Below are positions 16,612 to 23,423 of a stretch of 33,931 bases of DNA, piece after piece (positions within the stretch are counted from its first letter, which is position 1; the number at the start of each line of letters is the position of its first letter). Under the pieces are notes generated by a model. The model did no database searches, was not told the DNA's origin, and worked only from the letters and a program-made list of their open reading frames with translations. The position numbers were made by a program, and so were the translations under genes. This DNA is from Bacteroides caecigallinarum (GTDB lineage: Bacteria; Bacteroidota; Bacteroidia; Bacteroidales; Bacteroidaceae), in the NCBI RefSeq assembly GCF_016901995.1, contig NZ_JACJLE010000047.1, positions 1-33,931 of the forward strand. Direction: 5' to 3'.

Positions 16612-17319
16612 TTAATCCTTGTTGTTCACCCCATAGCCGAAGAGGGAGAAATCGCCCATACAAGGGTCGCCTGGAAAAATCTCGGCCAGGGCGTTCGTTA
16701 TTCTTTTAGCGTTTGTAAGCGAAAACACAGGCTTGTCCGTAAGACCGAGAAGATGAGCCACACGGCATACGTGGGTATCAAGAGGGATAATCAGGTCGGA
16801 GGCAGACATTCTTTTCCACACACCGAAGTCAACCGGCGAGTCCTGACGCACCATCCAGCGCAGGAACATGTTTAGCTTTTTCTGAGGCGAACGGTCGGAC
16901 ACCTCAAGAAACGCGCATAGTTTCTGCATAGGTGTTCCTACATATTCCAAAAGTTTGTCTTCCAAAGTCTTTCCTTCGGAATAGACAGAATAAAGTTGTT
17001 CAAGATAAAAACGGAAATCGGAATGCGACACCATCCTGTAGAAACTGCTCTTGTCGTCGGCACGGAAATCATCTCTCCATTTCTCAGAAAGAATATATTG
17101 CAAAGGTGAATGTCCCATGATGGCGTCCAGCTCGTCCGCCTTGCGGAGTATCATCTTGCGGTTGCCGAAGCTGAGGACAGCCGTAAGCAGACCTGAAATC
17201 TCTATGTCACACTGTTCGGTATATCTGTGAGGGAACTGTACAGGATCGTCGGGAATGAACGATGCACAATGGTAAGTGGCTGCCCACTCTTTCAATAATT
17301 TTATAGTTTCTGTTTCCAT
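16612..17319 (-). CDS. TIGR02757 (DUF2400) family protein
   Basis: A 235-residue protein with the TIGR02757/DUF2400 pattern: YHCASFIPDDPVQFPHRY near the start, AVLSFGNR, MGHSPLQYIL, LRWMVRQDSPVDFGVW, IPLDTHVCRVA and the C-terminal GDFSLFGYGVNNKD. Parts of it resemble helix-hairpin-helix DNA glycosylases, but catalytic function is not established. I chose the ATG at 17319: an upstream ATG at 17448 would add 43 residues with no family resemblance and would run through the small-RNA terminator at 17383-17409. The start is 63 bases downstream of that hairpin, so expression may depend on read-through. Confidence 0.88.
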   Translation of the reverse strand: METETIKLLKEWAATYHCASFIPDDPVQFPHRYTEQCDIEISGLLTAVLSFGNRKMILRKADELDAIMGHSPLQYILSEKWRDDFRADDKSSFYRMVSHSDFRFYLEQLYSVYSEGKTLEDKLLEYVGTPMQKLCAFLEVSDRSPQKKLNMFLRWMVRQDSPVDFGVWKRMSASDLIIPLDTHVCRVAHLLGLTDKPVFSLTNAKRITNALAEIFPGDPCMGDFSLFGYGVNNKD

Positions 17320-17382
17320 AATAATCCGGTTGATACATTTCAAAAAAATGAACTGTAGTTTTTCAGGCAAAATATGAGGCAT

Positions 17383-17409
17383 AAAAAAAGGGAATCTTCC
17401 CAGACTCCC
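17383..17409 (-). terminator. Strong intrinsic terminator of a small transcript
   Basis: In RNA the minus strand folds as GGGAGUCU-GGGA-AGAUUCCC: eight pairs (one G-U) closed by a GNRA-type GGGA tetraloop, followed by seven U. This is the best-formed terminator in the window. It lies between a promoter at 17460 and the TIGR02757 start at 17319. Confidence 0.8.
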
Positions 17410-17447
17410 AATCTTCATTAACCTTAAATCTAATACCATGAAAAACA
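17383..17447 (-). ncRNA. Candidate small RNA or attenuator leader
   Basis: A -7 element predicts a start near 17446 and the terminator ends at 17383, giving a transcript of about 65 bases. The 5' part reads through GGTATTAGATTTAAGGTTAA before the hairpin. No open reading frame of useful length fits in it. It could be a free small RNA or a leader that controls the TIGR02757 gene by attenuation. The wording of the 5' part feels familiar from other Bacteroidales intergenic regions, but I cannot confirm this and assign no Rfam family. Confidence 0.6.
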
Positions 17448-17452
17448 CAGTG

Positions 17453-17483
17453 CAAATATACGAGTTTTATGTTATGTAACATA
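17453..17483 (-). promoter_or_regulatory. Promoter and dyad of the small transcript
   Basis: Minus-strand TATATTTG (17453-17460) is a perfect -7 element. Upstream, 17468-17483 holds TATGTTA-CA-TAACATA, a perfect 7-base dyad near the expected -33 region, where no TTG is present. A bound activator could replace the -33 contact. The rest of 17461-17560 has only a weak 6-base inverted repeat (17514-17533). Confidence 0.6.
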
Positions 17484-17560
17484 TAAAACATCAAGAAAAA
17501 CCCATATATTTAACCTTATTTTACAATATAAGGATTTATAATAGCTTTATAATATATTTA

Positions 17561-18136
17561 TTAACACTTATTATTTCCCTCCCTTCTGGATATTTCATCT
17601 CTTAGCATAGCTGCCCTTTCATAATCCTCGTTATTGATAGCCGCTTGCAAATCCAATTTAAGCATATCTGTTCCTACAGAATTCAGAGGCATACTGAAAC
17701 CTGCACCGTCAGCACTAACGATACGGATTTTTTCTTTTTCCAGCAAATCCTCAAGAACATATACAGGAAAACCCATCTTTAAAGACATGGAAAAAGCATC
17801 GGTTGTACGGGAATCAACTTTAAATTCACTTCCGTCAGAACGTGTGAAATATATATATGAACTGAATATACCACCGTCCACATCATAAATTACAGCCTTT
17901 TCCACTATCATACCGGCTTCTGTTATTATAGAATTCATCAAATCGAAAGTCATAGGACGGGGGGTATCATAATTGTGCATACATAACCTGATATCCGCAG
18001 CCTCCCTATCCCCTATAATCAAAGCCAAACGTCTTTTCTCTTCATAACCAAACACTTCTTCCAATATCAACGCATGCGATGTAGAAGGCCTTAACAAATC
18101 CGACACTCCTATTATACGAAGCTCAACTTCATTCAT
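17561..18136 (-). CDS. Bifunctional nuclease (BFN/DUF151) protein with UVR motif
   Basis: A 191-residue cytoplasmic protein. Residues about 5-145 form a BFN domain (ALIIGDREAADIRLCM, RPMTFDLMNSII, VDSRTTDAFSMSLKMGFPVYV), a family with reported RNase/DNase activity in plants and found with DNA-repair domains in bacteria. The C-terminal 30 residues (LDLQAAINNEDYERAAMLRDE) are a UvrB/UvrC-type UVR helix pair. This BFN-UVR fusion is common in Bacteroidetes. Whether it acts in excision repair is unproven. It is transcribed divergently from upxY; its candidate -7 box is at 18210-18217 and a hairpin (18167-18197) sits in its leader. Confidence 0.87.
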   Translation of the reverse strand: MNEVELRIIGVSDLLRPSTSHALILEEVFGYEEKRRLALIIGDREAADIRLCMHNYDTPRPMTFDLMNSIITEAGMIVEKAVIYDVDGGIFSSYIYFTRSDGSEFKVDSRTTDAFSMSLKMGFPVYVLEDLLEKEKIRIVSADGAGFSMPLNSVGTDMLKLDLQAAINNEDYERAAMLRDEISRREGNNKC

Positions 18137-18166
18137 ATATAAACTCCTTATATGATTAAAATGACA

Positions 18167-18242
18167 TTTTGCTGCTATTTTATAATCAACAGCAAAACTT
18201 ATAATAGAACAAAATTAATAAAAAAAACATAGTATATACTAT
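18167..18242. promoter_or_regulatory. Divergent control region: leader hairpin, -7 box and palindrome
   Basis: Minus-strand TAATTTTG (18210-18217) is a -7 match for the BFN gene. Arms TTTTGCTG (18167-18174) and CAGCAAAA (18190-18197) form a hairpin in the resulting leader. A perfect 14-base palindrome ATAGTATATACTAT occupies 18229-18242 upstream and could be an operator shared with upxY. No long inverted repeats of the invertible capsule-promoter type are seen. Confidence 0.5.
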
Positions 18243-18315
18243 ATTCGGCTGAATAATATAATCAAACAAAAAAGAAAGTTTTACAGATTTAAATAACGGT
18301 ATTGATTTTTATTTA

Positions 18316-18323
18316 TACATTTG
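18316..18323 (+). promoter_or_regulatory. Candidate -7 element of upxY
   Basis: TACATTTG matches TAnnTTTG. A start near 18330 gives a leader of about 65 bases before the ATG at 18395, a possible site for UpxY action on its own transcript. No TTG lies at the expected distance. Confidence 0.5.
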
Positions 18324-18394
18324 TATTGATTTATACGCCGTAGAATATATTGAACGGTAATCTAACGACTATTAAACCACTTATAAAGAACAAG

Positions 18395-18907
18395 ATGGAA
18401 AATAATCACTGGTATGCGATGTATGTAAAGATGCATCACGAAAAAAAAACAGCTGAAAAACTTTATAATATGGGTATAAAAAACTTCCTACCACTACAGG
18501 AAAGGGTAAAACAATGGAGTGACAGAAAAAAGAAGATAAAGGAAGTGGTAATACCTATGATGATTTTTATAAATACAGATGAAAAAACAAGAATTGAGAT
18601 TTTGAAAACCATACCATCAATAAACGGTACGATGATAGACCGGGCAACACACAAACCGGCTGTTATAAGGGATGATGAGATGGAACGATTCATGTTTATG
18701 CTAGACTATTCGGAAAGTGCTGTCTCATTCACTACAGAAACACTTAAACCTGGAGAAAAGGTAGAAGTTATAAAAGGACCGTTGAACGGATTGAAAGGAG
18801 AGCTGGTGGAAATAGACGGGAAATGTCAGGTATCAGTCAGACTGAATATGCTGGGGTGTGCAATAGTAGAAATGCCGGTGGGATACTTAAAAAAGATAGA
18901 GAACTAA
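18395..18907 (+). CDS. UpxY-family transcription antiterminator (NusG paralogue)
   Basis: A 170-residue NusG-like protein. The N-terminal NGN domain starts HWYAMYVKMHHEKKTAEKL and includes KNFLPLQERVKQWSDRKK; the C-terminal KOW domain (residues about 110-165) carries LKPGEKVEVIKGPLNGLKGELVE. In Bacteroides, UpxY proteins are the first genes of capsule operons and stop RNA polymerase terminating in the operon leader. I chose ATG 18395 because the protein then begins MENNHWYAMYV as in relatives; an in-frame ATG at 18350 adds 15 unrelated residues. Unlike normal upxY it has no upxZ or glycan genes after it, only a strong terminator and then paaK. It is therefore an orphan with unknown target. 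Confidence 0.88.
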   Translation: MENNHWYAMYVKMHHEKKTAEKLYNMGIKNFLPLQERVKQWSDRKKKIKEVVIPMMIFINTDEKTRIEILKTIPSINGTMIDRATHKPAVIRDDEMERFMFMLDYSESAVSFTTETLKPGEKVEVIKGPLNGLKGELVEIDGKCQVSVRLNMLGCAIVEMPVGYLKKIEN

Positions 18908-18935
18908 CATATATTTAAGACAAATTGATATTATT

Positions 18936-18989
18936 AAATCATCAAAACAGTAAAAATGAAATTTTTCCTTGCTGTTTTGATGATTTTTT
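18936..18989 (+). terminator. Terminator after upxY
   Basis: Fifteen-base perfect arms AAATCATCAAAACAG (18936-18950) and CTGTTTTGATGATTT (18972-18986), with inner A/T pairing in the loop, are followed by T residues. The 3' arm lies inside the spacer of the paaK promoter, so terminator and promoter share DNA. Confidence 0.8.
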
Positions 18990-18998
18990 CTAATTTTG
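18969..18998 (+). promoter_or_regulatory. Promoter of paaK
   Basis: TTG (18969-18971), a 19-base spacer and TAATTTTG (18991-18998) form a full -33/-7 pair overlapping the upxY terminator. The predicted start near 19005 leaves a leader of about 70 bases with nothing distinctive in it. Confidence 0.72.
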
Positions 18999-19074
18999 CA
19001 GTCATAGGAATTTCAACATAACATTTCAGAATAATATTCCGATAAAAACATAAACCTTACAAATAATTGTCATA

Positions 19075-20388
19075 ATGGAAAACAACTGCAAATATCTCCA
19101 TCCGGAGATGGAAACAATGACGAGAGAGGAAATAGAGAAGCTGCAATTGGAAAGACTGAAAAAGACAGTAAAACATTGCATGAACTCTCCTTTCTATAAG
19201 AAAAGATTCGAAGAGTGTAATCTGAAACCTGAAGATATAAAATCACTTGACGACATAAGAAAAATACCGTTCACGACCAAACAGGATTTACGCGACAACT
19301 ATCCTTATGGGCTTGCCGCTGTACCACTGAAAGACGTGGTAAGACTGCATTCATCAAGCGGTACGACAGGAACACCTACAGTAATACTCCATACACAAAA
19401 GGACCTTGACGAATGGGCAAATGCCGTGGCACGCTGTCTGCACATGGTTGGACTGAGAGCCGGAGATATATTCCAGAACTCGTCCGGATACGGTATGTTT
19501 ACCGGTGGACTGGGATTTCAGTATGGCGCAGAAAGACTTGGAATGCTGACTGTACCGGCTGCGGCAGGAAACACAAAAAGACAGATTAAATTCATAACAG
19601 ACTTCGGAACTACAGCACTTCACGCCATACCAAGCTATGCAGGGCGTCTGCATGAGGTTATGGAAGAAATGGGAATAGATCCCGTTAAAGATACAAAACT
19701 GAGAACACTGATAATAGGCGCAGAACCACACTCAGAAGAACAAAGGAGGAGAATAGAGAAAATGCTCGGAGTTAAAGCCTATAATTCGTTCGGAATGTCT
19801 GAAATGTGTGGTCCGGGAGTGGCTTTCGAATGTACCGAACAGAACGGTCTGCATATATGGGAGGACTATTATATAGTTGAAATAGTAGATCCTGAAACAC
19901 TGGAACCTGTGCCGGACGGCGAAGTGGGTGAACTTGTCCTTACAACAATAAACCGCGAGGCAATGCCACTGTTAAGATACAGAACAAGAGACCTTACAAG
20001 ATTCCTACCAGGAGAATGCAAGTGCGGACGCCATCACAGACGCCTTGATCGCATGAAGGGAAGAAGCGACGACATGATAATACTGAAGGGAGTAAACATC
20101 TTCCCTATCCAAATAGAAACTATACTTATGCAATTCAAGGAGCTTGGTTCCGACTATCTGATTACACTCACCAATCTAGATGCAAACGATGAAATGACGG
20201 TAGAAGTGGAACTGAACGAATTCACAGACGATTTCGGCTCACTGCAAAAACTTACAAAGGAAATTACTCGCCAGCTGAAAGACGAAATTCTGATTACCCC
20301 AATCGTAAAACTGGTACCAAAGGGAAGTCTGCCGAAACAGGAAGGAAAGGCTGTGAGAGTGAAAGATTTACGTAAAACATTAATTTAA
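19075..20388 (+). CDS. paaK: Phenylacetate-CoA ligase family protein
   Basis: A 437-residue AMP-forming ligase that joins an aryl acid such as phenylacetate to CoA using ATP. The adenylation P-loop SSSGTTGTPT is at 93-102, with YNSFGMSEMCGPG, the YRTRDLTRF motif, a GRSDDMIILKGVNIFP hinge and the C-terminal catalytic lysine region LPKQEGKAVRV. Length is normal for PaaK. No ring-hydroxylating paa genes are present, so aerobic phenylacetate breakdown is unlikely. In anaerobes such ligases act with 2-oxoacid:ferredoxin oxidoreductases on aromatic amino acids, possibly in the acid-forming direction. The ACT-domain gene follows after 13 bases. Confidence 0.92.
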   Translation: MENNCKYLHPEMETMTREEIEKLQLERLKKTVKHCMNSPFYKKRFEECNLKPEDIKSLDDIRKIPFTTKQDLRDNYPYGLAAVPLKDVVRLHSSSGTTGTPTVILHTQKDLDEWANAVARCLHMVGLRAGDIFQNSSGYGMFTGGLGFQYGAERLGMLTVPAAAGNTKRQIKFITDFGTTALHAIPSYAGRLHEVMEEMGIDPVKDTKLRTLIIGAEPHSEEQRRRIEKMLGVKAYNSFGMSEMCGPGVAFECTEQNGLHIWEDYYIVEIVDPETLEPVPDGEVGELVLTTINREAMPLLRYRTRDLTRFLPGECKCGRHHRRLDRMKGRSDDMIILKGVNIFPIQIETILMQFKELGSDYLITLTNLDANDEMTVEVELNEFTDDFGSLQKLTKEITRQLKDEILITPIVKLVPKGSLPKQEGKAVRVKDLRKTLI

Positions 20389-20401
20389 AGACATATACAT
20401 C

Positions 20402-20830
20402 ATGACAGTACATCAATTATCTGTTTTTGTAGAAAATAAATCGGGAACTCTCCTAAAAGTTCTCGAACTGCTGAAAGAGGCTGAAATTCAGTTAATAGCC
20501 TCTACCATTTCCGATACTGTGGAATACGGAATCTACAGAATAATATGCTCCGATCCTGAAAGAGCCTTTCAGACACTAAGCAAGGCAGGAATATCTGCAA
20601 ACGTTTCGGAAGTATTTGCCATAACACTCGACAATTATCCGGGAAGAGCTGCCGATGCAATAAAGAGCTTCACAGACGCAGGCATAGGCATATCATACCT
20701 GTATTCGTTCCTACTGGCAGGAAAGGGCATCCTTGTTTTCCGCACCGACGATGCCGAAAAGACGAGAGATGTAATTTCAAAGAACAATATGAGTTATCTG
20801 GAAGATAAAGACTTGTACAATATGGCATAA
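20402..20830 (+). CDS. Tandem ACT-domain amino-acid-binding protein
   Basis: A 142-residue cytoplasmic protein with two ACT-like units: residues 1-66 (HQLSVFVENKSGTLLKVLELL) and about 70-140 (FAITLDNYPGRAADAIKSFTDAGI). ACT domains bind amino acids and regulate linked enzymes. It is the second gene of the paaK unit, 13 bases downstream, an arrangement common in anaerobic Bacteroidetes and archaea. It may sense an aromatic amino acid and adjust the ligase or its partners (inference). It converges with gtrA, 16 bases apart, and no terminator is clear in that short gap. Confidence 0.88.
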   Translation: MTVHQLSVFVENKSGTLLKVLELLKEAEIQLIASTISDTVEYGIYRIICSDPERAFQTLSKAGISANVSEVFAITLDNYPGRAADAIKSFTDAGIGISYLYSFLLAGKGILVFRTDDAEKTRDVISKNNMSYLEDKDLYNMA

Positions 20831-20846
20831 ACAAATGCAATATGAA

Positions 20847-21236
20847 TTACTTGAAAGTAATCATCTTGTTGCTTATAAAATTTACAGCACCATAAACAAA
20901 GAGTCCAAGGAACTGGGCAAGATATTCATTGAGATGAAGAAGTTCCACCAAAACAAGAAGAAACACAAACTGAGCGCTGTAGGCCATGACAAAAGCTATA
21001 AGGAAGAACAGTATCTGACGCTGGATGCTGTTCTTTTTTGTTTCCTTGTCCAAAGGAAAAATCCAGTACTTGCACCAAAGGAAGTTGTTTATCTGTGCGG
21101 CCGTATATGCAGAAATATTGGCTATCATATAGTCAAGTCTGCAAATATGCATAAGCACCCATACCACCAACGCAGCAATCACCGCATTGAGAGTACCCAC
21201 TATGACAAACCTTATGATACGTACTGTTTCTTTCAT
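20847..21236 (-). CDS. GtrA-family membrane protein
   Basis: A 129-residue protein with four predicted membrane helices. The start RIIRFVIVGTLNAVIAALVVW, the middle AAQINNFLWCKYWIF and the end GAVNFISNKMITF match the GtrA family. Members help translocate lipid-linked sugars or influence cell-surface polysaccharides; the exact activity is unknown and no partner glycosyltransferase is adjacent. It lies 85 bases after aspS behind a terminator hairpin whose tail carries a possible -7 element (21247-21254). That would give an almost leaderless message. Confidence 0.85.
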   Translation of the reverse strand: MKETVRIIRFVIVGTLNAVIAALVVWVLMHICRLDYMIANISAYTAAQINNFLWCKYWIFPLDKETKKNSIQRQILFFLIAFVMAYSAQFVFLLVLVELLHLNEYLAQFLGLFVYGAVNFISNKMITFK

Positions 21237-21246
21237 TAATGAAATT

Positions 21247-21254
21247 CAAAAATA
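21247..21254 (-). promoter_or_regulatory. Candidate -7 element of gtrA
   Basis: Minus-strand TATTTTTG matches TAnnTTTG and follows the aspS terminator hairpin directly. TTTG lies 22 bases upstream (21277-21280), in the hairpin loop. The predicted start is only about 4 bases before the ATG. Confidence 0.45.
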
Positions 21255-21255
21255 C

Positions 21256-21298
21256 GGCACGGAAACAGGTATAATCCAAACACACCTATATCCGTGCC
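21256..21298 (-). terminator. Terminator of aspS
   Basis: Arms GGCACGG (21256-21262) and CCGTGCC (21292-21298) pair perfectly; an inner AGGT/ACCT pairing extends the stem. On the minus strand it is followed by the T-run of TATTTTTG. It lies 23 bases past the aspS stop. Confidence 0.7.
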
Positions 21299-21321
21299 TA
21301 ATTATATTTAAAGAAGTTTTA

Positions 21322-23085
21322 TCAGTTCTTTTCCTTGATGTCAACTACCAGGTTAAGCTCGTCAAGCTGTTTCTGGTCAAGATAACCAGGTGCATCAAGC
21401 ATAACGTCTCTTCCTGAGTTGTTCTTAGGGAATGCTATACAGTCGCGGATTGAATCCAGACCGGCAAAGAGTGATACCCAACGGTCAAGACCGTATGCAA
21501 GACCACCGTGAGGAGGTGCACCGAACTTGAAGGCGTTCATCAGGAAGCCAAACTGTTCCTGTGCCTTTTCAGGAGTAAATCCAAGGATTTCAAACATCTT
21601 GGCCTGAAGCTGAGAGTCGTGGATACGGATTGAACCACCTCCTACTTCAACACCGTTGATAACCATATCGTATGCATCTGCACGAACTGCAGCAGGGTCA
21701 GTATCAAGAAGTGCGATATCTTCATCCTTAGGATGAGTGAACGGATGGTGCATAGCCATCAAGCGGCCTTCTTCTTCGCTCCACTCGAACATCGGGAAGT
21801 CAACAACCCACAGACAAGCAAATTTATTCTTGTCGCGCAATCCCAACTGATTACCCATTTCGAGACGGAGTTCACAAAGCTGCTTGCGAGTTTTCATCAC
21901 ATCGTCACCGCTGAGGATAAGAATCAAATCGCCCGGTTTTGCACCGAATGCTTCTTTCATCTTCTGCAGTACTTCCTGTGAATAGAACTTGTCAACGCTT
22001 GACTTCACATTACCGTCAGCCTCAACACGTGCATAAACCAATCCCTTAGCACCGATCTGAGGACGTTTAACGAATTCAGTCAACTGGTCAAGCTGCTTGC
22101 GTGTATATGTAGCGGCACCTTCGGCACAGATACCACCGATATATGCAGCATTATCAAATACAGAGAAACCATAACCTTTGAGGATATCCATCAGTTCGAC
22201 AAACTTCATTCCGAAACGCAAGTCAGGTTTATCGCTACCGTAATATTTCATTGCATCTGCCCAAGGCATACGGATAAACGGTTCAGTAAGTTCAACACCG
22301 CGCAATTCCTTAAACAGGTGTTTTGCCATACCTTCGAACATGTTGATAATATCTTCCTGTTCAACGAAGCTCATCTCGCAGTCAATCTGAGTAAACTCAG
22401 GCTGACGGTCGGCACGAAGGTCTTCATCGCGGAAACATTTCACAATCTGGAAGTAACGGTCGAAACCTGAAACCATCAACAGCTGCTTCAATGTCTGAGG
22501 TGACTGTGGAAGTGCATAGAACTGTCCCGGGTTCATACGTGACGGAACGACAAAGTCGCGCGCACCTTCCGGAGTAGAACCGATAAGCATAGGAGTTTCC
22601 ACTTCAAGGAATCCTTTGCTGTCAAGATAACGGCGTACTTCCATTGTCATGCGGTGACGCAATTCCAAGTTCTTGCGAACAGCCGTACGACGAAGGTCAA
22701 GGTAACGGTACTTCATACGAAGGTCATCGCCACCATCAGTATTATCTTCGATAGTGAAAGGAGGAGTCTGAGCAGAATTCAGAATGTTAAGCTCAGAAAC
22801 GATGATTTCGATATCACCTGTAGGAATATTATTGTTTTTGCTTGAACGTTCGTTCACGGTACCTTTTACCTGAATAACGAACTCACGTCCCAGATGATTG
22901 GCTTTTTCACAAAGGTCGGCATTCACATCGGTATTGAAAACCAACTGTGTGATACCATAACGGTCGCGGAGGTCAACGAATGTCATTCCTCCCATCTTAC
23001 GTGTACGCTGTACCCATCCGGAAAGCGTAACATTTTTGCCTGCATCGGCAAGTCTCAACTCGCCACAAGTATGACTTCTAAACAT
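21322..23085 (-). CDS. aspS: Aspartate-tRNA ligase
   Basis: A 587-residue class II synthetase charging tRNA(Asp). It begins with the OB-fold anticodon domain ([26 protein letters not shown]), then motif 2 ([18 protein letters not shown]), a bacterial GAD insertion and motif 3 ([12 protein letters not shown]). Length fits bacterial AspRS. I chose ATG 23085 rather than 23145: the extra 20 residues are not family-like and the upstream ATG lies at the promoter itself (23115-23145). No AsnRS or amidotransferase genes are nearby, so discriminating ability is undetermined. Confidence 0.97.
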   Translation of the reverse strand: MFRSHTCGELRLADAGKNVTLSGWVQRTRKMGGMTFVDLRDRYGITQLVFNTDVNADLCEKANHLGREFVIQVKGTVNERSSKNNNIPTGDIEIIVSELNILNSAQTPPFTIEDNTDGGDDLRMKYRYLDLRRTAVRKNLELRHRMTMEVRRYLDSKGFLEVETPMLIGSTPEGARDFVVPSRMNPGQFYALPQSPQTLKQLLMVSGFDRYFQIVKCFRDEDLRADRQPEFTQIDCEMSFVEQEDIINMFEGMAKHLFKELRGVELTEPFIRMPWADAMKYYGSDKPDLRFGMKFVELMDILKGYGFSVFDNAAYIGGICAEGAATYTRKQLDQLTEFVKRPQIGAKGLVYARVEADGNVKSSVDKFYSQEVLQKMKEAFGAKPGDLILILSGDDVMKTRKQLCELRLEMGNQLGLRDKNKFACLWVVDFPMFEWSEEEGRLMAMHHPFTHPKDEDIALLDTDPAAVRADAYDMVINGVEVGGGSIRIHDSQLQAKMFEILGFTPEKAQEQFGFLMNAFKFGAPPHGGLAYGLDRWVSLFAGLDSIRDCIAFPKNNSGRDVMLDAPGYLDQKQLDELNLVVDIKEKN

Positions 23086-23114
23086 ATTAAGAGTATTTTT
23101 AATCTTTTGAACGA

Positions 23115-23145
23115 CAAAGTTAGTACATGTTTTTGACTTATGCAA
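23115..23145 (-). promoter_or_regulatory. Promoter of aspS
   Basis: Minus-strand TTG (23145-23143), a 20-base spacer and TAACTTTG (23122-23115) form a full -33/-7 pair. The start near 23108 leaves about 23 bases to ATG 23085, which supports that start codon. Confidence 0.75.
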
Positions 23146-23151
23146 TTATAT

Positions 23152-23394
23152 TCACTTTTGAGTTTCTTCCAGCTTTGCCTTTAGGCGTTCCAGAAGATAT
23201 ATGGCTCCCTGCATCTTAGGATTTTCATAATTTATCTCAGCCTGTACAAAAAGTCGGTTTATCGTATCTTTCAAATCCGGGATATAAGTAGCCTTATCAA
23301 GCTGTATAGACTCCGGAAGATCTATTTGTTTAAACCATTCCTCCAGTTCAAGAAGCTCTTCATGCGTGTATAACTTCAATGTTATTTTTGCCAT
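23152..23394 (-). CDS. Small conserved-looking hypothetical protein (possibly DUF6965)
   Basis: An 80-residue acidic, mostly helical protein without signal peptide or membrane segment. It starts MAKITLKLYTHEELLELEEW and includes LPESIQLDKATYIPDLKDTI, a pattern that reminds me of DUF6965, though I cannot confirm this. It lies 29 bases after tamL and just before the aspS promoter, so it is likely co-transcribed with tamL. Its stop lies just 6 bases from the aspS -33 element. Function unknown. Regular codon use and position in a same-strand run support it as a real gene. Confidence 0.7.
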   Translation of the reverse strand: MAKITLKLYTHEELLELEEWFKQIDLPESIQLDKATYIPDLKDTINRLFVQAEINYENPKMQGAIYLLERLKAKLEETQK

Positions 23395-23423
23395 ATTACT
23401 GTTTTTTTGTTTATCTGAATTAA

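Noticed and set aside
17320..17448. A 43-residue N-terminal extension of the TIGR02757 protein
   Set aside because: It would be translated through the terminator hairpin at 17383-17409 and shows no family similarity; ATG 17319 fits the family start.
18137..18394. An invertible capsule-type promoter upstream of upxY
   Set aside because: Such promoters are flanked by inverted repeats of about 20 bases. Only short hairpins and a 14-base palindrome are present.
23086..23145. A 20-residue N-terminal extension of AspRS
   Set aside because: The upstream ATG coincides with the -33 element; transcription is predicted to start near 23108.
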